A stretch of DNA of 64,000 nucleotides from Polynucleobacter sp. MG-5-Ahmo-C2 (GTDB lineage Bacteria; Pseudomonadota; Gammaproteobacteria; Burkholderiales; Burkholderiaceae). The position numbers were made by a program, and so were the translations under genes. A model generated the notes under the pieces. It made no database searches and was not told where the DNA came from. It worked only from the letters and a program-made list of their open reading frames with translations. The stretch covers positions 744,001-808,000 of the forward strand of contig NZ_CP061304.1 of the NCBI RefSeq assembly GCF_018687735.1, in the 5' to 3' direction. Positions 8,793 through 18,159 of this stretch are shown piece by piece. The first letter of the stretch is position 1. The number at the start of each line of letters is the position of its first letter.

Positions 8793-11249
8793 ATGCAATT
8801 TTCTGAATCTTGGCTCCGTCAGTATGTGAACCCCTCACTCGATAGTGATGCATTGGGTCATGCAATGACAATGGCCGGTTTAGAGGTGGAAGAGCAACAT
8901 TCGGTTGCGCCTGTATTTACCAAAATCGTGATTGCGCAGATTTTGTCTGCTGAGCAGCATCCCGACGCAGACCGTTTGCGTGTCTGTAAAGTCGATGCTG
9001 GGACTGGTCAAGAATTACAAATTGTTTGCGGTGCACCCAATGCCCGCGCTGGTATCAAGATTCCTTGTGCCATGGTTGGCGCTGAACTTCCTCCGGCAGA
9101 AGTAGGCGGAAAGCCATTCATGATCAAAGTAGGTAAGTTACGTGGTGTAGAAAGTCAGGGCATGTTGTGCTCTGGTCGCGAGCTTGGTCTAGGTGATGAT
9201 CATGAAGGTATCTTAGAGTTACCGGCAGATGCACCGATTGGTAAAGACATTCGTGAGTACCTAGATCTAGATGATCAAATTTTTGTGATTAAGTTAACGC
9301 CCAATAAGGCGGATTGCCTTTCTCTTATGGGAATAGCGCGAGAAGTATCTGCAATTACTGGTGCAGCACTTTGTGCTCCTAAATGGAATGTACCAGCAGT
9401 ATCATTCGATGAGAAGCGTAAGGTCATAGTAGAAAATAAAGAGCTCTGCGGACGTTTTTCAGGTCGAGTAATCCGCGGCGTGAACCCACAGGCAAAAACA
9501 CCGGATTGGATTGTGCAACGTCTTGTACGTGCCGGCCAAAGAAGTATTTCTGCATTAGTGGATCTATCTAACTATGTGATGTTAGAAATGGGTCAGCCTA
9601 CACATGTATTTGATATTGATAAATTGAATGGCGATATCACAGTGCGTTGGGCTAAAGCAGGGGAAATTCTTGAACTATTAAATGGTCAGACGGTGACTTT
9701 GCAAGGCCCAGACTCTGCAGGCAAGATGCAGGATGCTGGTGTAGTTGCTGACCAATCCGGTCCAGTGGCTCTTGCAGGGATCATGGGCGGTAATCATTGC
9801 GCTGTATCTGATGTCACCAAGAATATCTATGTAGAAGCAGCCTATTGGCTTCCTTCGGCTATTCAGGGACGCGCGCGTCGCTTTAATTTTAGTACCGATG
9901 CTGCTCATCGCTTTGAGCGTGGCGTAGACCCGCAAAATACTGTCAATTGCCTTGAATATCTTTCCTCTTTAATTTTAGAGGTGTGCGGTGGCCAAGCGGG
10001 CCCAGTAGATGACCAGGTTTTAAACCTACCAGAGCGTAAAGCTGTGAAAATGCGGCTGGCCCGCGCTCAAAAAGTGATCGGCATTCCGCTCACAAATACA
10101 ATTGTTGGCGATGTCTTTCAGCGTTTAGGTTTCGATTTTAAGCAAGATAGCGATGCATTTGTAGTCATGCCTCCAAGCTATCGGTTTGATATTGAAATCG
10201 AAGAAGATTTGATTGAAGAAGTCGCACGTATGTACGGCTTTGAAAATATTCCTGATATTCCTCCAGTTGCCTCTTTAAAAATGAGTGCTAAGGCAGAGGC
10301 AAAGCGCGGTATTCATTTATTGCGCCAGCGTTTTGCTTTGCAAGGCTATCAAGAAGTTGTGAATTTTGGATTTACTGATCTTGAAAGTGAAAAACGACTG
10401 ACTGGTGTTGCCCAGGAAGACGTCATTGCCGTTCTCAATCCAATTGCCAGCCAATATGGGGTAATGCGTAGCACCCTATGGGGTGGATTGCTAAATAACC
10501 TCAAAGCCAATTTGAATCGTGGTTCAGGTCGTGTGCGCTTGTTCGAGGCTGGCCGGGTATTTATGCGTGATTCTAGCGTCCAAGAGGAGCCTGGTAAGGT
10601 GGCCGGCTTTAATCAGCCACAGAAGGTGGGCGGCTTGGCTTATGGCTCTTTCGTGCCAGAGCAGTGGGCAAGCGCTAATCGAGTTGTGGATTTCTTTGAT
10701 GTGAAGGGCGATCTTGAGAGGGCTTTAGATCCTCTGCAGTTTGTAACTGAGGCCGGCCAACACCCCGCTTTGCATCCGGGCCGCTCAGCACAGATATTCC
10801 TAAAAACAATCTCAGGAAAGACTGTAGTTGGTTGGATTGGTGAATTACACCCCGGTTTACAGCAAAGCTATGAGTTGCCGCAAGCACCAGTTCTATTTGA
10901 GTTAGATTTGGACCTCATTAGAGACTTAGGCTTGCCTCAGCCAGAGGAGCTCAGCAAGTTCCCAGCAGTGCAACGTGATTTGGCTTTGGTAGTTAAACAA
11001 AATGTTTCTGCGCAATCTTTACTGGATGCAATGGCAGCCAGTAAGCAGAAATTCGTACGTACCATTGAGCTGTTTGATGAGTTCAAGCCAAAGTCAGGAT
11101 CCAGCAGTATGGCTGATGATGAAAAGAGTTTAGCTTTCCGCGTAACCCTTCTAAATACGCAGGAAACATTACAGGATCCCCAAATTGATGCAGTTATGGC
11201 AGCTTTATTGGATGCCGTAGAAAAAAAGTGCGCGGCTCGTCTGCGCTAG
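8793..11249 (+). CDS. pheT: Phenylalanine--tRNA ligase beta subunit
   Basis: 818 residues. Domains in order: EMAP-like tRNA-binding domain (~40-150, with HPDADRLRVCKVD), B3/4 editing domain (~210-390), B5 domain (~400-475), a class II-like core and a C-terminal FDX-ACB anticodon-binding domain (~720-818, FPAVQRDLALVV). The subunit holds the editing site against Tyr and much of the tRNA contact surface. Length and domain order are normal. ihfA follows in the same operon. Confidence 0.98.
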   Translation: MQFSESWLRQYVNPSLDSDALGHAMTMAGLEVEEQHSVAPVFTKIVIAQILSAEQHPDADRLRVCKVDAGTGQELQIVCGAPNARAGIKIPCAMVGAELPPAEVGGKPFMIKVGKLRGVESQGMLCSGRELGLGDDHEGILELPADAPIGKDIREYLDLDDQIFVIKLTPNKADCLSLMGIAREVSAITGAALCAPKWNVPAVSFDEKRKVIVENKELCGRFSGRVIRGVNPQAKTPDWIVQRLVRAGQRSISALVDLSNYVMLEMGQPTHVFDIDKLNGDITVRWAKAGEILELLNGQTVTLQGPDSAGKMQDAGVVADQSGPVALAGIMGGNHCAVSDVTKNIYVEAAYWLPSAIQGRARRFNFSTDAAHRFERGVDPQNTVNCLEYLSSLILEVCGGQAGPVDDQVLNLPERKAVKMRLARAQKVIGIPLTNTIVGDVFQRLGFDFKQDSDAFVVMPPSYRFDIEIEEDLIEEVARMYGFENIPDIPPVASLKMSAKAEAKRGIHLLRQRFALQGYQEVVNFGFTDLESEKRLTGVAQEDVIAVLNPIASQYGVMRSTLWGGLLNNLKANLNRGSGRVRLFEAGRVFMRDSSVQEEPGKVAGFNQPQKVGGLAYGSFVPEQWASANRVVDFFDVKGDLERALDPLQFVTEAGQHPALHPGRSAQIFLKTISGKTVVGWIGELHPGLQQSYELPQAPVLFELDLDLIRDLGLPQPEELSKFPAVQRDLALVVKQNVSAQSLLDAMAASKQKFVRTIELFDEFKPKSGSSSMADDEKSLAFRVTLLNTQETLQDPQIDAVMAALLDAVEKKCAARLR

Positions 11250-11294
11250 GTTTAGTATTAGGTAAATATCAAAAAGCTTTTGAAGAGACTAGCA

Positions 11295-11618
11295 ATGAGT
11301 GAAATCAATATCAACGACACCGTTACCAAGAACGAACTATCCGAAGCACTCTTCGATCAGGTTGGTCTCAATAAGCGTGAAGCAAAAGATATGATTGACG
11401 CTTTTTTTGATCGCATTGGTCAATCTCTTGAGTCTGGCGTTGAAGTGAAGATCTCCGGCTTTGGTAATTTCCAGTTGCGCAATAAATCGGCTCGTCCTGG
11501 CCGAAACCCAAAGACAGGACAAATGATTCCGATAGCGGCAAGACGTGTAGTTACTTTTCATGCAAGTCAAAAGCTTAAAGATGTAGTGGAGTCACATGCT
11601 CGAGAAATCCGAGTTTGA
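11295..11618 (+). CDS. ihfA: Integration host factor subunit alpha
   Basis: 107 residues from ATG 11295 ([20 protein letters not shown]). An upstream in-frame TTG at 11280 is rejected. HU/IHF fold with dimerisation helices, the [24 protein letters not shown] arm carrying the proline that intercalates into DNA, and a C-terminal helix. With IhfB it bends DNA sharply at specific sites. Its position after pheT is conserved in proteobacteria. Its last 23 bases overlap the start of the next gene. Confidence 0.97.
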   Translation: MSEININDTVTKNELSEALFDQVGLNKREAKDMIDAFFDRIGQSLESGVEVKISGFGNFQLRNKSARPGRNPKTGQMIPIAARRVVTFHASQKLKDVVESHAREIRV

Positions 11619-11946
11619 TGCTAGCTCGGCGTTACCGAGCTCTCAACTCCCCCCGATCCCGGCCAAGCGATATTTCACTATTGGTGAAGTTGCAGAATTG
11701 TGCGGCGTCCGCTCCCACGTATTGCGTTATTGGGAGCAGGAGTTCTCACAGCTAAGCCCACAGAAACGACGGGGCAATCGCCGCTATTATCAGCACCATG
11801 AAGTAGTGTTGATTCGTAAAATCAGAGCACTGCTTTATGAAGAAGGTTTTACTATTAGTGGCGCCAGAAATCGCCTGGATGAAGTGCGCGGCGAACTACG
11901 CCTCCGCGATGAGTTGCAGGCGGTTTTGCAAATTCTGTCCAAATAG
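11596..11946 (+). CDS. MerR-family transcriptional regulator downstream of ihfA
   Basis: 116 residues. A short disordered N-terminus (~1-22) precedes a MerR winged helix-turn-helix: [25 protein letters not shown] and the wing [13 protein letters not shown], then a dimerisation helix. There is no metal- or ligand-binding C-terminal domain, so the effector is unknown. It overlaps ihfA by 23 bases, giving translational coupling. This MerR-like gene after ihfA is common in beta- and gammaproteobacteria, but its targets are not known to me. Confidence 0.9.
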   Translation: MLEKSEFDASSALPSSQLPPIPAKRYFTIGEVAELCGVRSHVLRYWEQEFSQLSPQKRRGNRRYYQHHEVVLIRKIRALLYEEGFTISGARNRLDEVRGELRLRDELQAVLQILSK

Positions 11947-11971
11947 TTGCTGATACAATTTTGTCTCTTGT

Positions 11972-12048
<77 letters not shown>

Positions 12049-12077
12049 CCTATCTCTAGCCTTTTTATTGACCCCAA

Positions 12078-12497
12078 ATGAGCTCATCAAACCCCACTCC
12101 ACAAATACAAGCTAGAACTAGCTTCTTTGGCTTAGATATTCCTTTTCTTGACCATTTGGGCGTTGTTCCCGAATATGCGGAGAATGGCAAGTCACGGATT
12201 AGCCTTGTGCTCAAACCCGAATTTACCAATAGCTTTCAAGTTGCTCATGGAGGCCTAGTCATGACTTTGCTCGATTTTGCGATGGCGGCTGCCGCGCGAA
12301 GTGCAGCTAAACATCCTTTGGGGGTTATCACTATTGATATGACGACTAGCTTCTTGCGACCGAGCGTTGGCAGTATCGTGGTGGAGGGGAGTGTATTAAA
12401 GGCTGGCAAGACCGTGAATTATTGTGAAGCGGTGGTATTAAATGATGCCGGTGAGATCACTGCGAAGGCGAGCGGTACATTCATCTTGAGAAAGTAG
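12078..12497 (+). CDS. PaaI-family hotdog-fold thioesterase
   Basis: 139 residues, single hotdog domain. The conserved segment [19 protein letters not shown] is the PaaI/acyl-CoA thioesterase II-like motif with the HGG turn and catalytic Asp in the long central helix. It is followed by the [13 protein letters not shown] strand. These tetrameric enzymes hydrolyse medium or aryl acyl-CoA esters, often as a clean-up activity. No neighbour reveals the substrate. It lies 29 bases after tRNA-Pro and is followed by the AT-rich H-NS promoter block. Confidence 0.88.
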   Translation: MSSSNPTPQIQARTSFFGLDIPFLDHLGVVPEYAENGKSRISLVLKPEFTNSFQVAHGGLVMTLLDFAMAAAARSAAKHPLGVITIDMTTSFLRPSVGSIVVEGSVLKAGKTVNYCEAVVLNDAGEITAKASGTFILRK

Positions 12498-12699
12498 CAT
12501 CTCTAGTAGATTCTTTATAATCGATAATAATATTTATAACTATTATATTGATTAATATAATAGTTGATTTTATTAACCTTCAAATTTTAGGTTATTAACA
12601 TATTGCTTAAATGATTAATTCATATATAATTAATCTATAAATAGCTTAATATATTTTAATTTAGCTATTCAAAATCACCCTATTTGGAGAAAAATATAC
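12498..12699 (+). promoter_or_regulatory. Very AT-rich upstream region of the H-NS gene
   Basis: In the 120 bases 12541-12660 only 16 are G or C by direct count. The stretch is full of TATAAT-, TTAATA- and ATTAAT-like words and short palindromes, so several -10 boxes are possible and none can be singled out. Such DNA is the preferred target of H-NS proteins, which suggests autoregulation of the gene just downstream. A GGAG site is visible shortly before ATG 12700. Confidence 0.6.
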
Positions 12700-12984
12700 A
12701 TGTCTTCTTATAAAGACTTATTAGCTCAGCGTGAGCAGTTGGATAAACAGATTAAAGAGGCAATCGCTCTAGAAAAAGCCGATGGAATTGCTAAGGCTAA
12801 AGTGATTATTGAGCAATATGGACTAAATGCTTCGGACTTATTTAGTCGTAAAGCAGGCACAAAGAGTGCTGGCGGCAAGGTGGCCCCTAAATACCGCAAC
12901 CCATCAACAGGCGAAACCTGGACCGGTCGTGGCAAGGCTCCGAAGTGGATTGATGGCAAAGATCGTGCTAACTACCTGATTTAA
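12700..12984 (+). CDS. H-NS family nucleoid-associated protein
   Basis: 94 residues. An N-terminal coiled-coil oligomerisation region (~1-50, heptad-like leucines and lysines) is joined to a C-terminal DNA-binding domain with YRNPSTGETWTGRGKAPKW, the signature loop of H-NS proteins that inserts into the minor groove of AT-rich DNA. Shorter than E. coli H-NS (137), as usual for betaproteobacterial paralogues. It silences AT-rich or foreign genes and shapes the nucleoid. Its own upstream region is extremely AT-rich, and a strong terminator follows. Confidence 0.93.
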   Translation: MSSYKDLLAQREQLDKQIKEAIALEKADGIAKAKVIIEQYGLNASDLFSRKAGTKSAGGKVAPKYRNPSTGETWTGRGKAPKWIDGKDRANYLI

Positions 12985-13008
12985 TTCCATGATTTAACTG
13001 CTGCATCT

Positions 13009-13034
13009 AAAAAGGCCGCTCATGCGGCCTTTTT
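13009..13034. terminator. Bidirectional intrinsic terminator
   Basis: AAAAAGGCCGC (13009-13019) and GCGGCCTTTTT (13024-13034) flank a TCAT loop. The symmetrical A- and T-tracts serve both the H-NS gene (plus) and the convergent helix-turn-helix gene (minus). Confidence 0.92.
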
Positions 13035-13049
13035 AAGGTCAATAGCCTA

Positions 13050-13748
13050 TTAGGCGCATTTCTTGGCTAGTGCCTCTATAAAAATGGGCTCCAATAATTC
13101 ATACCGGCTGCCTTGGGGCCATGATTGATCCACCTCGATATTGGTTGCAGGGTAGCCAAAAATAAGCGGATTATGGTCAATGAGACCATTTTCTAGCTCT
13201 TGTTGGATATTTTCTGTGAATTGGGCTCGATGACTATTGTTTTCATCTGCAAGGGCTAGGACGCCCGGGTGTAGCTTGATAAAACCTTCATCTACTAGTA
13301 TAGGAATCCTCTGTGTGTCCTTGTTTTTACTCAGATAATGGATTAGATGGACCTGTTCAACCGGTGGTATTAATGCATCTAAAAAGATCAAATCAGGCGC
13401 AATGGATACTGCCTTCATTAAGCCTTCCAAGCTATCAATAGCCACCTCCATCTCTACCTTTAATTGCCAATCTCTAATTGATTCGAGGAGGGTTTGGCTA
13501 TTTTCAGCCCTACGAAATATGCCCATGGCAATACAGTTTTGACTGGTCTTTTGTCGCATAGCTCTTTTTCTACGTTGGAGTTGCTGCTCTAGTGAGCTAG
13601 CCATTATTCTTCTGTGCCCCCCGCGCGTCTTCCAGGCAATTAATTCACCTAATTCCACCATTTTTTGAACGGTTCCAAGCGATACCTGCAAAATCTTGGC
13701 GCTTTGTCTGGTACTGAGATATTCCATATCCGGAGTAACGGTTTTCAT
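13050..13748 (-). CDS. MerR/excisionase-type DNA-binding protein with degenerate receiver domain
   Basis: 232 residues. Residues ~8-50 form a MerR/BldC-like winged helix-turn-helix (LSTRQSAKILQVSLGTVQK followed by WKTRGGHRRI). A basic linker leads to a receiver-like domain (~70-190) with the PDLIFLDALIP strand carrying D124 in the phosphoacceptor position. The acidic pair expected after the first strand is absent (IAMGIFRRA), so normal phosphorylation is doubtful. The last 40 residues match nothing I know. Probably a transcription factor reading a non-phosphate signal or protein partner. It is convergent with the H-NS gene and divergent from the 2-oxoglutarate dehydrogenase operon, which it might regulate. 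Confidence 0.8.
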   Translation of the reverse strand: MKTVTPDMEYLSTRQSAKILQVSLGTVQKMVELGELIAWKTRGGHRRIMASSLEQQLQRRKRAMRQKTSQNCIAMGIFRRAENSQTLLESIRDWQLKVEMEVAIDSLEGLMKAVSIAPDLIFLDALIPPVEQVHLIHYLSKNKDTQRIPILVDEGFIKLHPGVLALADENNSHRAQFTENIQQELENGLIDHNPLIFGYPATNIEVDQSWPQGSRYELLEPIFIEALAKKCA

Positions 13749-14048
13749 ATTTCCCTTAATTTCATTAATTCATTTGAAGATTTAGAGAATAAAAATCAAA
13801 CTCCAGGGAATCTGTCAGTCAATCTTGAAAGCCAAGTAGGAAAGTGCTTATTAATTCGCTTTACATGGGGAAATACCCCAAAACCCGGATCAATCAGGGA
13901 AAGCCCTTTATATAGCAATGGTCAATCGTGTTAAATTACTAAGGTAGTAACAGTATTTGCACAGATCAATTCGTGAGACGGTACAGCCGCGTAACGGATG
14001 GTTATAACCACAGTTTTTAATCGGGAAACCCGATGAAAGGTGAGCATC
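13749..14048 (+). promoter_or_regulatory. Intergenic region upstream of odhA with several palindromes
   Basis: 300 bases between divergent genes with no ORF. It contains a TGGGG-AAATA-CCCCA hairpin (13866-13880), a perfect ten-base palindrome GGTTATAACC (14000-14009) and the inverted repeat ATCGGG-AAA-CCCGAT (14020-14034), which ends one base before the AAAGG Shine-Dalgarno site of odhA. Promoters for both divergent genes must lie here, but no box is convincing enough to name. Confidence 0.5.
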
Positions 14049-16904
14049 ATGATGCAGGAATCAAGAGATAACTCTTATCTCTTTGGCGGTAACGCACCCT
14101 ACGTAGAGGAACTCTACGAATCTTACTTGCACGATCCGGCTTCTGTCGCTGATCATTGGCGAGCTTATTTTGATAACGTGAAACAAGTCCCTGCTGTGGA
14201 TGGTTCATCTCGAACTGACATTGCACATGCGCCTATCGTTGCCTCTTTTGCAGAGCGCGCTAAGCAAGGTCCTATCAGAACGATTTCTGATTCGGCTGAC
14301 TCTGAGCTCGGACGTAAACGCGTTGCTGTTCAGCAATTAATTGCCGCGTATCGTAACGTGGGTAACCGCTGGGCGAATATTGACCCATTGAAGCGCACTG
14401 AGCGCCAAGACATTCCTGAATTAGATCCCGCTTTTTATGGATTCACTGATGGCGATATGGATATCGTCTTCAACACAAGCAATACCTTCTTCGGCAAATC
14501 CGATATGTCCTTGCGTGATTTATTGCAAGCATTGCGGGAAACCTACTGCGGCACGATCGGTGCCGAGTTTATGTATATTGCCGATCAAAAGATTAAGAAG
14601 TGGTGGCAAGAGAAGTTAGAGTCTATTCGCTCAACGCCACAATTTAATGTGGAAGAGAAGCGCCAAATTCTGGACCGTGTTACTGCGGCAGAAGGCTTGG
14701 AGCGCTATCTTCAGGCGAAGTATGTTGGTCAAAAACGCTTCTCCCTTGAGGGTGGTGAGAGTTTTATTGCCTGTATGGATGAGCTTATTCGTGACGCTGG
14801 TTCCAAAGGCGTTCAAGAAATCGTAATCGGTATGGCCCACCGTGGTCGCCTGAACGTGCTCATTAATACCCTGGGCAAAATGCCAAAAGACTTGTTTGCT
14901 GAGTTTGAACACAAAGGTCCAGAGACATTGCCAGCCGGTGACGTGAAGTATCACCAAGGTTTCTCAAGTGATATGTCCACACCAGGAGGCCCAGTTCACT
15001 TATCTTTAGCGTTTAATCCATCCCATTTAGAAATCGTGAATCCAGTAGTTGAAGGTTCAGCACGTGCTCGTATGGAGCGTCGTGGCGATATGTTGGGTGA
15101 ACAAGTTATGCCAGTCCTAGTACACGGTGACGCTGCGATTGCGGGTCAAGGCGTGATGCAAGAGACTTTGGCGATGTCAGAGGTTCGTGGCTACTCCACG
15201 GGCGGTACTGTGCATATTGTGATTAATAACCAAATTGGTTTCACAACATCTGATCCACGCGACTTGCGTTCAAGCTTGTATTGCACGGACATCATGAAGA
15301 TTGTGGATGCTCCTGTATTGCACGTGAATGGTGACGATCCTGAGGCGGTGGTTCTGGCCACTAAATTGGCGCTCGAGTTCCGCATGAAGTTCCATAAGGA
15401 TGTGGCGATTGATATCGTTTGCTTCCGTAAGCTTGGTCATAATGAACAAGATACGCCTGCGATGACTCAGCCATTGATGTACAAGATTATTGCTGCGCAC
15501 CCTGGCACACGTAAGGTCTATGCCGATCGATTAGAGGCCCAAGGCGTCTTGCCAGCGGGTACTGGCGATTTGATGGTGAAAGAGTACCGTGCTGCAATGG
15601 ACGAAGGTAAACAGACTTCTGATCCGGTATTGAGCAACTTCAAAGGTAAGTTCGCAGTCGATTGGATTCCTTTCTTGAATAAGAAATGGACCGATGAATC
15701 TGACACCGCCATTCCATTGACAGAATGGAAGCGTTTGGCTGAGAAGATTTCGACCATTCCTCAAAATTTCAAAGCCCATCCATTGGTTGCGAAGGTCTAT
15801 AACGATCGCGCAGCAATGGGGCGAGGTGAGGTAAATGTTGACTGGGGTATGGGTGAACATATGGCTTTTGCCTCCTTGGTTGCCAGTGGCTACCCAGTGC
15901 GTTTATCCGGAGAAGATAGCGGTCGCGGTACCTTTACACATCGCCATGCGGTATTGCATGAACAGGATCGTGAAAAGTGGGATACCGGCACGCATATTGC
16001 TCTTCAACACGTTGCTAAAGATCAGGCGCCGTTTGTGGTGATTGACTCGATTCTTTCTGAAGAGGCGGTTCTCGGCTTTGAATATGGTTATGCAGCAGCA
16101 GAACCGAACACTCTAACCATTTGGGAAGCCCAGTTCGGCGACTTTGCTAACGGTGCACAAGTGGTGATTGACCAGTTCATTGCTTCTGGTGAGGTGAAGT
16201 GGGGTCGTGCTAATGGCCTTGTCATGATGCTGCCTCACGGTTACGAAGGTCAAGGTCCAGAGCATTCATCCGCACGTTTAGAGCGCTTCATGCAATTATG
16301 CGCCGATACAAATATGCAGGTGATTCAACCGACTACTGCATCACAGATCTTCCACGTATTGCGCCGTCAAATGATTCGTCAGTTCCGCAAGCCGCTGATC
16401 TTGATGACGCCAAAATCATTACTTCGTAATAAAGAGGCTGCCTCTCCTTTGTCAGAATTTACAAAGGGTGGATTTCAGACCATTATTGGCGAGCGCGATG
16501 ACGCGATCGATGCTAAACAGGTCACGCGTTTGATTATGTGTTCGGGTAAGGTCTATTACGATTTGGTGAAGCAGCGCACCGAGAATAAGATTGCTGATGT
16601 CGCCATCATTCGTCTAGAGCAGCTCTATCCGTTTCCACATAAAGCATTGACCGCTGAACTCAAGAAATATCCAAAACTAGAAGAGGTGATTTGGTGTCAG
16701 GATGAACCACAAAACCAAGGTGCTTGGTTCTTTGTCCAACACAACATTTTGGAAAACATGTCTGATGGTATGAAGTTGGCTTATGCAGGTCGTCCCGCAT
16801 CTGCTTCGCCTGCTTGCGGTTATGCACATCTCCATCAAGAACAGCAGAAGTCTTTACTGAATGCGGCATTTGCCAAACTAAAAGGTTACGTGATTACGAA
16901 ATAA
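14049..16904 (+). CDS. sucA: 2-oxoglutarate dehydrogenase E1 component
   Basis: 951 residues from ATG 14049, five to eight bases after AAAGGTGAG; GTG 14040 in frame overlaps that site and is rejected. It opens with the E2-binding segment SNSYLFGGNAPYVEELYE-like. The thiamine diphosphate core carries EIVIGMAHRGRLNVL, the GDAAIAGQGVMQE segment (GDG-N region) and INNQIGFTTS. The C-terminal transketolase-like half has HGYEGQGPEHSSARLERF. E1 decarboxylates 2-oxoglutarate and passes succinyl to the E2 lipoyl arm in the TCA cycle. First gene of sucA-sucB-lpdA. Confidence 0.98.
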   Translation: MMQESRDNSYLFGGNAPYVEELYESYLHDPASVADHWRAYFDNVKQVPAVDGSSRTDIAHAPIVASFAERAKQGPIRTISDSADSELGRKRVAVQQLIAAYRNVGNRWANIDPLKRTERQDIPELDPAFYGFTDGDMDIVFNTSNTFFGKSDMSLRDLLQALRETYCGTIGAEFMYIADQKIKKWWQEKLESIRSTPQFNVEEKRQILDRVTAAEGLERYLQAKYVGQKRFSLEGGESFIACMDELIRDAGSKGVQEIVIGMAHRGRLNVLINTLGKMPKDLFAEFEHKGPETLPAGDVKYHQGFSSDMSTPGGPVHLSLAFNPSHLEIVNPVVEGSARARMERRGDMLGEQVMPVLVHGDAAIAGQGVMQETLAMSEVRGYSTGGTVHIVINNQIGFTTSDPRDLRSSLYCTDIMKIVDAPVLHVNGDDPEAVVLATKLALEFRMKFHKDVAIDIVCFRKLGHNEQDTPAMTQPLMYKIIAAHPGTRKVYADRLEAQGVLPAGTGDLMVKEYRAAMDEGKQTSDPVLSNFKGKFAVDWIPFLNKKWTDESDTAIPLTEWKRLAEKISTIPQNFKAHPLVAKVYNDRAAMGRGEVNVDWGMGEHMAFASLVASGYPVRLSGEDSGRGTFTHRHAVLHEQDREKWDTGTHIALQHVAKDQAPFVVIDSILSEEAVLGFEYGYAAAEPNTLTIWEAQFGDFANGAQVVIDQFIASGEVKWGRANGLVMMLPHGYEGQGPEHSSARLERFMQLCADTNMQVIQPTTASQIFHVLRRQMIRQFRKPLILMTPKSLLRNKEAASPLSEFTKGGFQTIIGERDDAIDAKQVTRLIMCSGKVYYDLVKQRTENKIADVAIIRLEQLYPFPHKALTAELKKYPKLEEVIWCQDEPQNQGAWFFVQHNILENMSDGMKLAYAGRPASASPACGYAHLHQEQQKSLLNAAFAKLKGYVITK

Positions 16905-16944
16905 CCGTCGTCACAACTCAACATACATATAACTAGGATTAATC

Positions 16945-18147
16945 ATGGCTATTTTTGAAGTTAAAGTTCCACAACTCTCTGAATCAGTTGCTGAAGCAAC
17001 TTTGTTGCAATGGAAAAAGAAAGTCGGCGATGCCGTTGGTCAAGACGAGATCTTGATTGAAATCGAAACTGATAAGGTTGTTCTTGAGGTACCAGCCCCG
17101 TCTGCTGGTGTTTTAACTGAAATCGTGGTTGCCGATGGTGGCACTGTTGTTGCAGAGCAGTTGATTGCTAAGATTGACAGCACTGCAGTAGCTACTGCGG
17201 CTCCTGCGGCTGCCGCACCTGCCCCAGTCGCCGCTCCAGCACCTGCAAAAGCAGCAGCTCCTGCTGCCAAAGCCGGCGCAGCTGCTGCTCCTTCGGCCGC
17301 GAAGATTCTTGCTGAAAACAATATCAACGCTGGCCAAGTTGCTGGCTCTGGTCGTGATGGCCGCATCACTAAGGGGGATGCATTAAGTGCTGCTGCTGGT
17401 GGTGCAAAATCTGCCGCTATTCCAAGTGCACCAATGCCGATGGGCGCTCGCCCAGAAGAGCGCGTTCCAATGAGCCGCTTGCGTGCCCGTATTGCAGAGC
17501 GCTTACTTGAGTCACAAGCAAATAATGCAATTTTGACCACGTTCAATGAAGTCAATATGGCTCCAGTGATTGCAATGCGTAACAAGTACAAAGATCAATT
17601 TGAAAAAGTTCATGGTGTGAAGTTGGGCTTTATGTCCTTTTTCGTGAAAGCAGCCACACACGCCTTGAAAAAATTCCCATTGCTCAATGCCTCGGTTGAT
17701 GGAAACGATATCGTTTACCACGGCTACTTTGATATCGGTATCGCTGTAAGCTCGCCACGTGGTTTGGTTGTTCCGATTCTGCGTGACGTTGACCAAATGA
17801 ATTTGGCTGATATTGAGAAGAAGATTGCTGAGTTTGGTGTTAAAGCGCGTGAAGGCAAGCTGTCGATTGAAGAGCTCACTGGCGGCACATTCTCCATCTC
17901 TAATGGTGGCGTATTTGGTTCCATGCTTTCAACCCCAATCATTAACCCACCACAATCTGCAATTTTGGGTATCCATGCCACTAAGGACCGTGCTGTTGTT
18001 GAAAACGGTCAAGTAGTCGTTCGCCCAATCAATTATTTGGCTTTGTCTTATGATCACCGCATTATTGACGGCCGCGAGGCGGTGCTTGGTTTAGTTGCGA
18101 TGAAGGATGCTTTAGAAGATCCATCACGTCTTCTCCTTGATTTGTAA
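16945..18147 (+). CDS. sucB: Dihydrolipoyllysine succinyltransferase, E2 of 2-oxoglutarate dehydrogenase
   Basis: 400 residues. Lipoyl domain (1-75) with the lipoylated K44 in ETDKVVLEV; an Ala/Pro-rich flexible linker (~80-115); an E1/E3-binding domain (~115-150, [10 protein letters not shown]...GRITKGDAL); and a trimer-forming catalytic domain ending in SYDHRIIDG with H371 and D375. It forms the 24-mer core of the complex and transfers succinyl to CoA. It lies 40 bases after sucA and 12 before lpdA, so co-transcription is clear. Confidence 0.98.
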   Translation: MAIFEVKVPQLSESVAEATLLQWKKKVGDAVGQDEILIEIETDKVVLEVPAPSAGVLTEIVVADGGTVVAEQLIAKIDSTAVATAAPAAAAPAPVAAPAPAKAAAPAAKAGAAAAPSAAKILAENNINAGQVAGSGRDGRITKGDALSAAAGGAKSAAIPSAPMPMGARPEERVPMSRLRARIAERLLESQANNAILTTFNEVNMAPVIAMRNKYKDQFEKVHGVKLGFMSFFVKAATHALKKFPLLNASVDGNDIVYHGYFDIGIAVSSPRGLVVPILRDVDQMNLADIEKKIAEFGVKAREGKLSIEELTGGTFSISNGGVFGSMLSTPIINPPQSAILGIHATKDRAVVENGQVVVRPINYLALSYDHRIIDGREAVLGLVAMKDALEDPSRLLLDL

Positions 18148-18159
18148 GAAGGGAAGATC

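Noticed and set aside
17040-17591. 183-codon minus-strand ORF inside sucB
   Set aside because: It mirrors the Ala/Pro linker and neighbouring parts of sucB; composition-driven antisense frame with no start signal or family.
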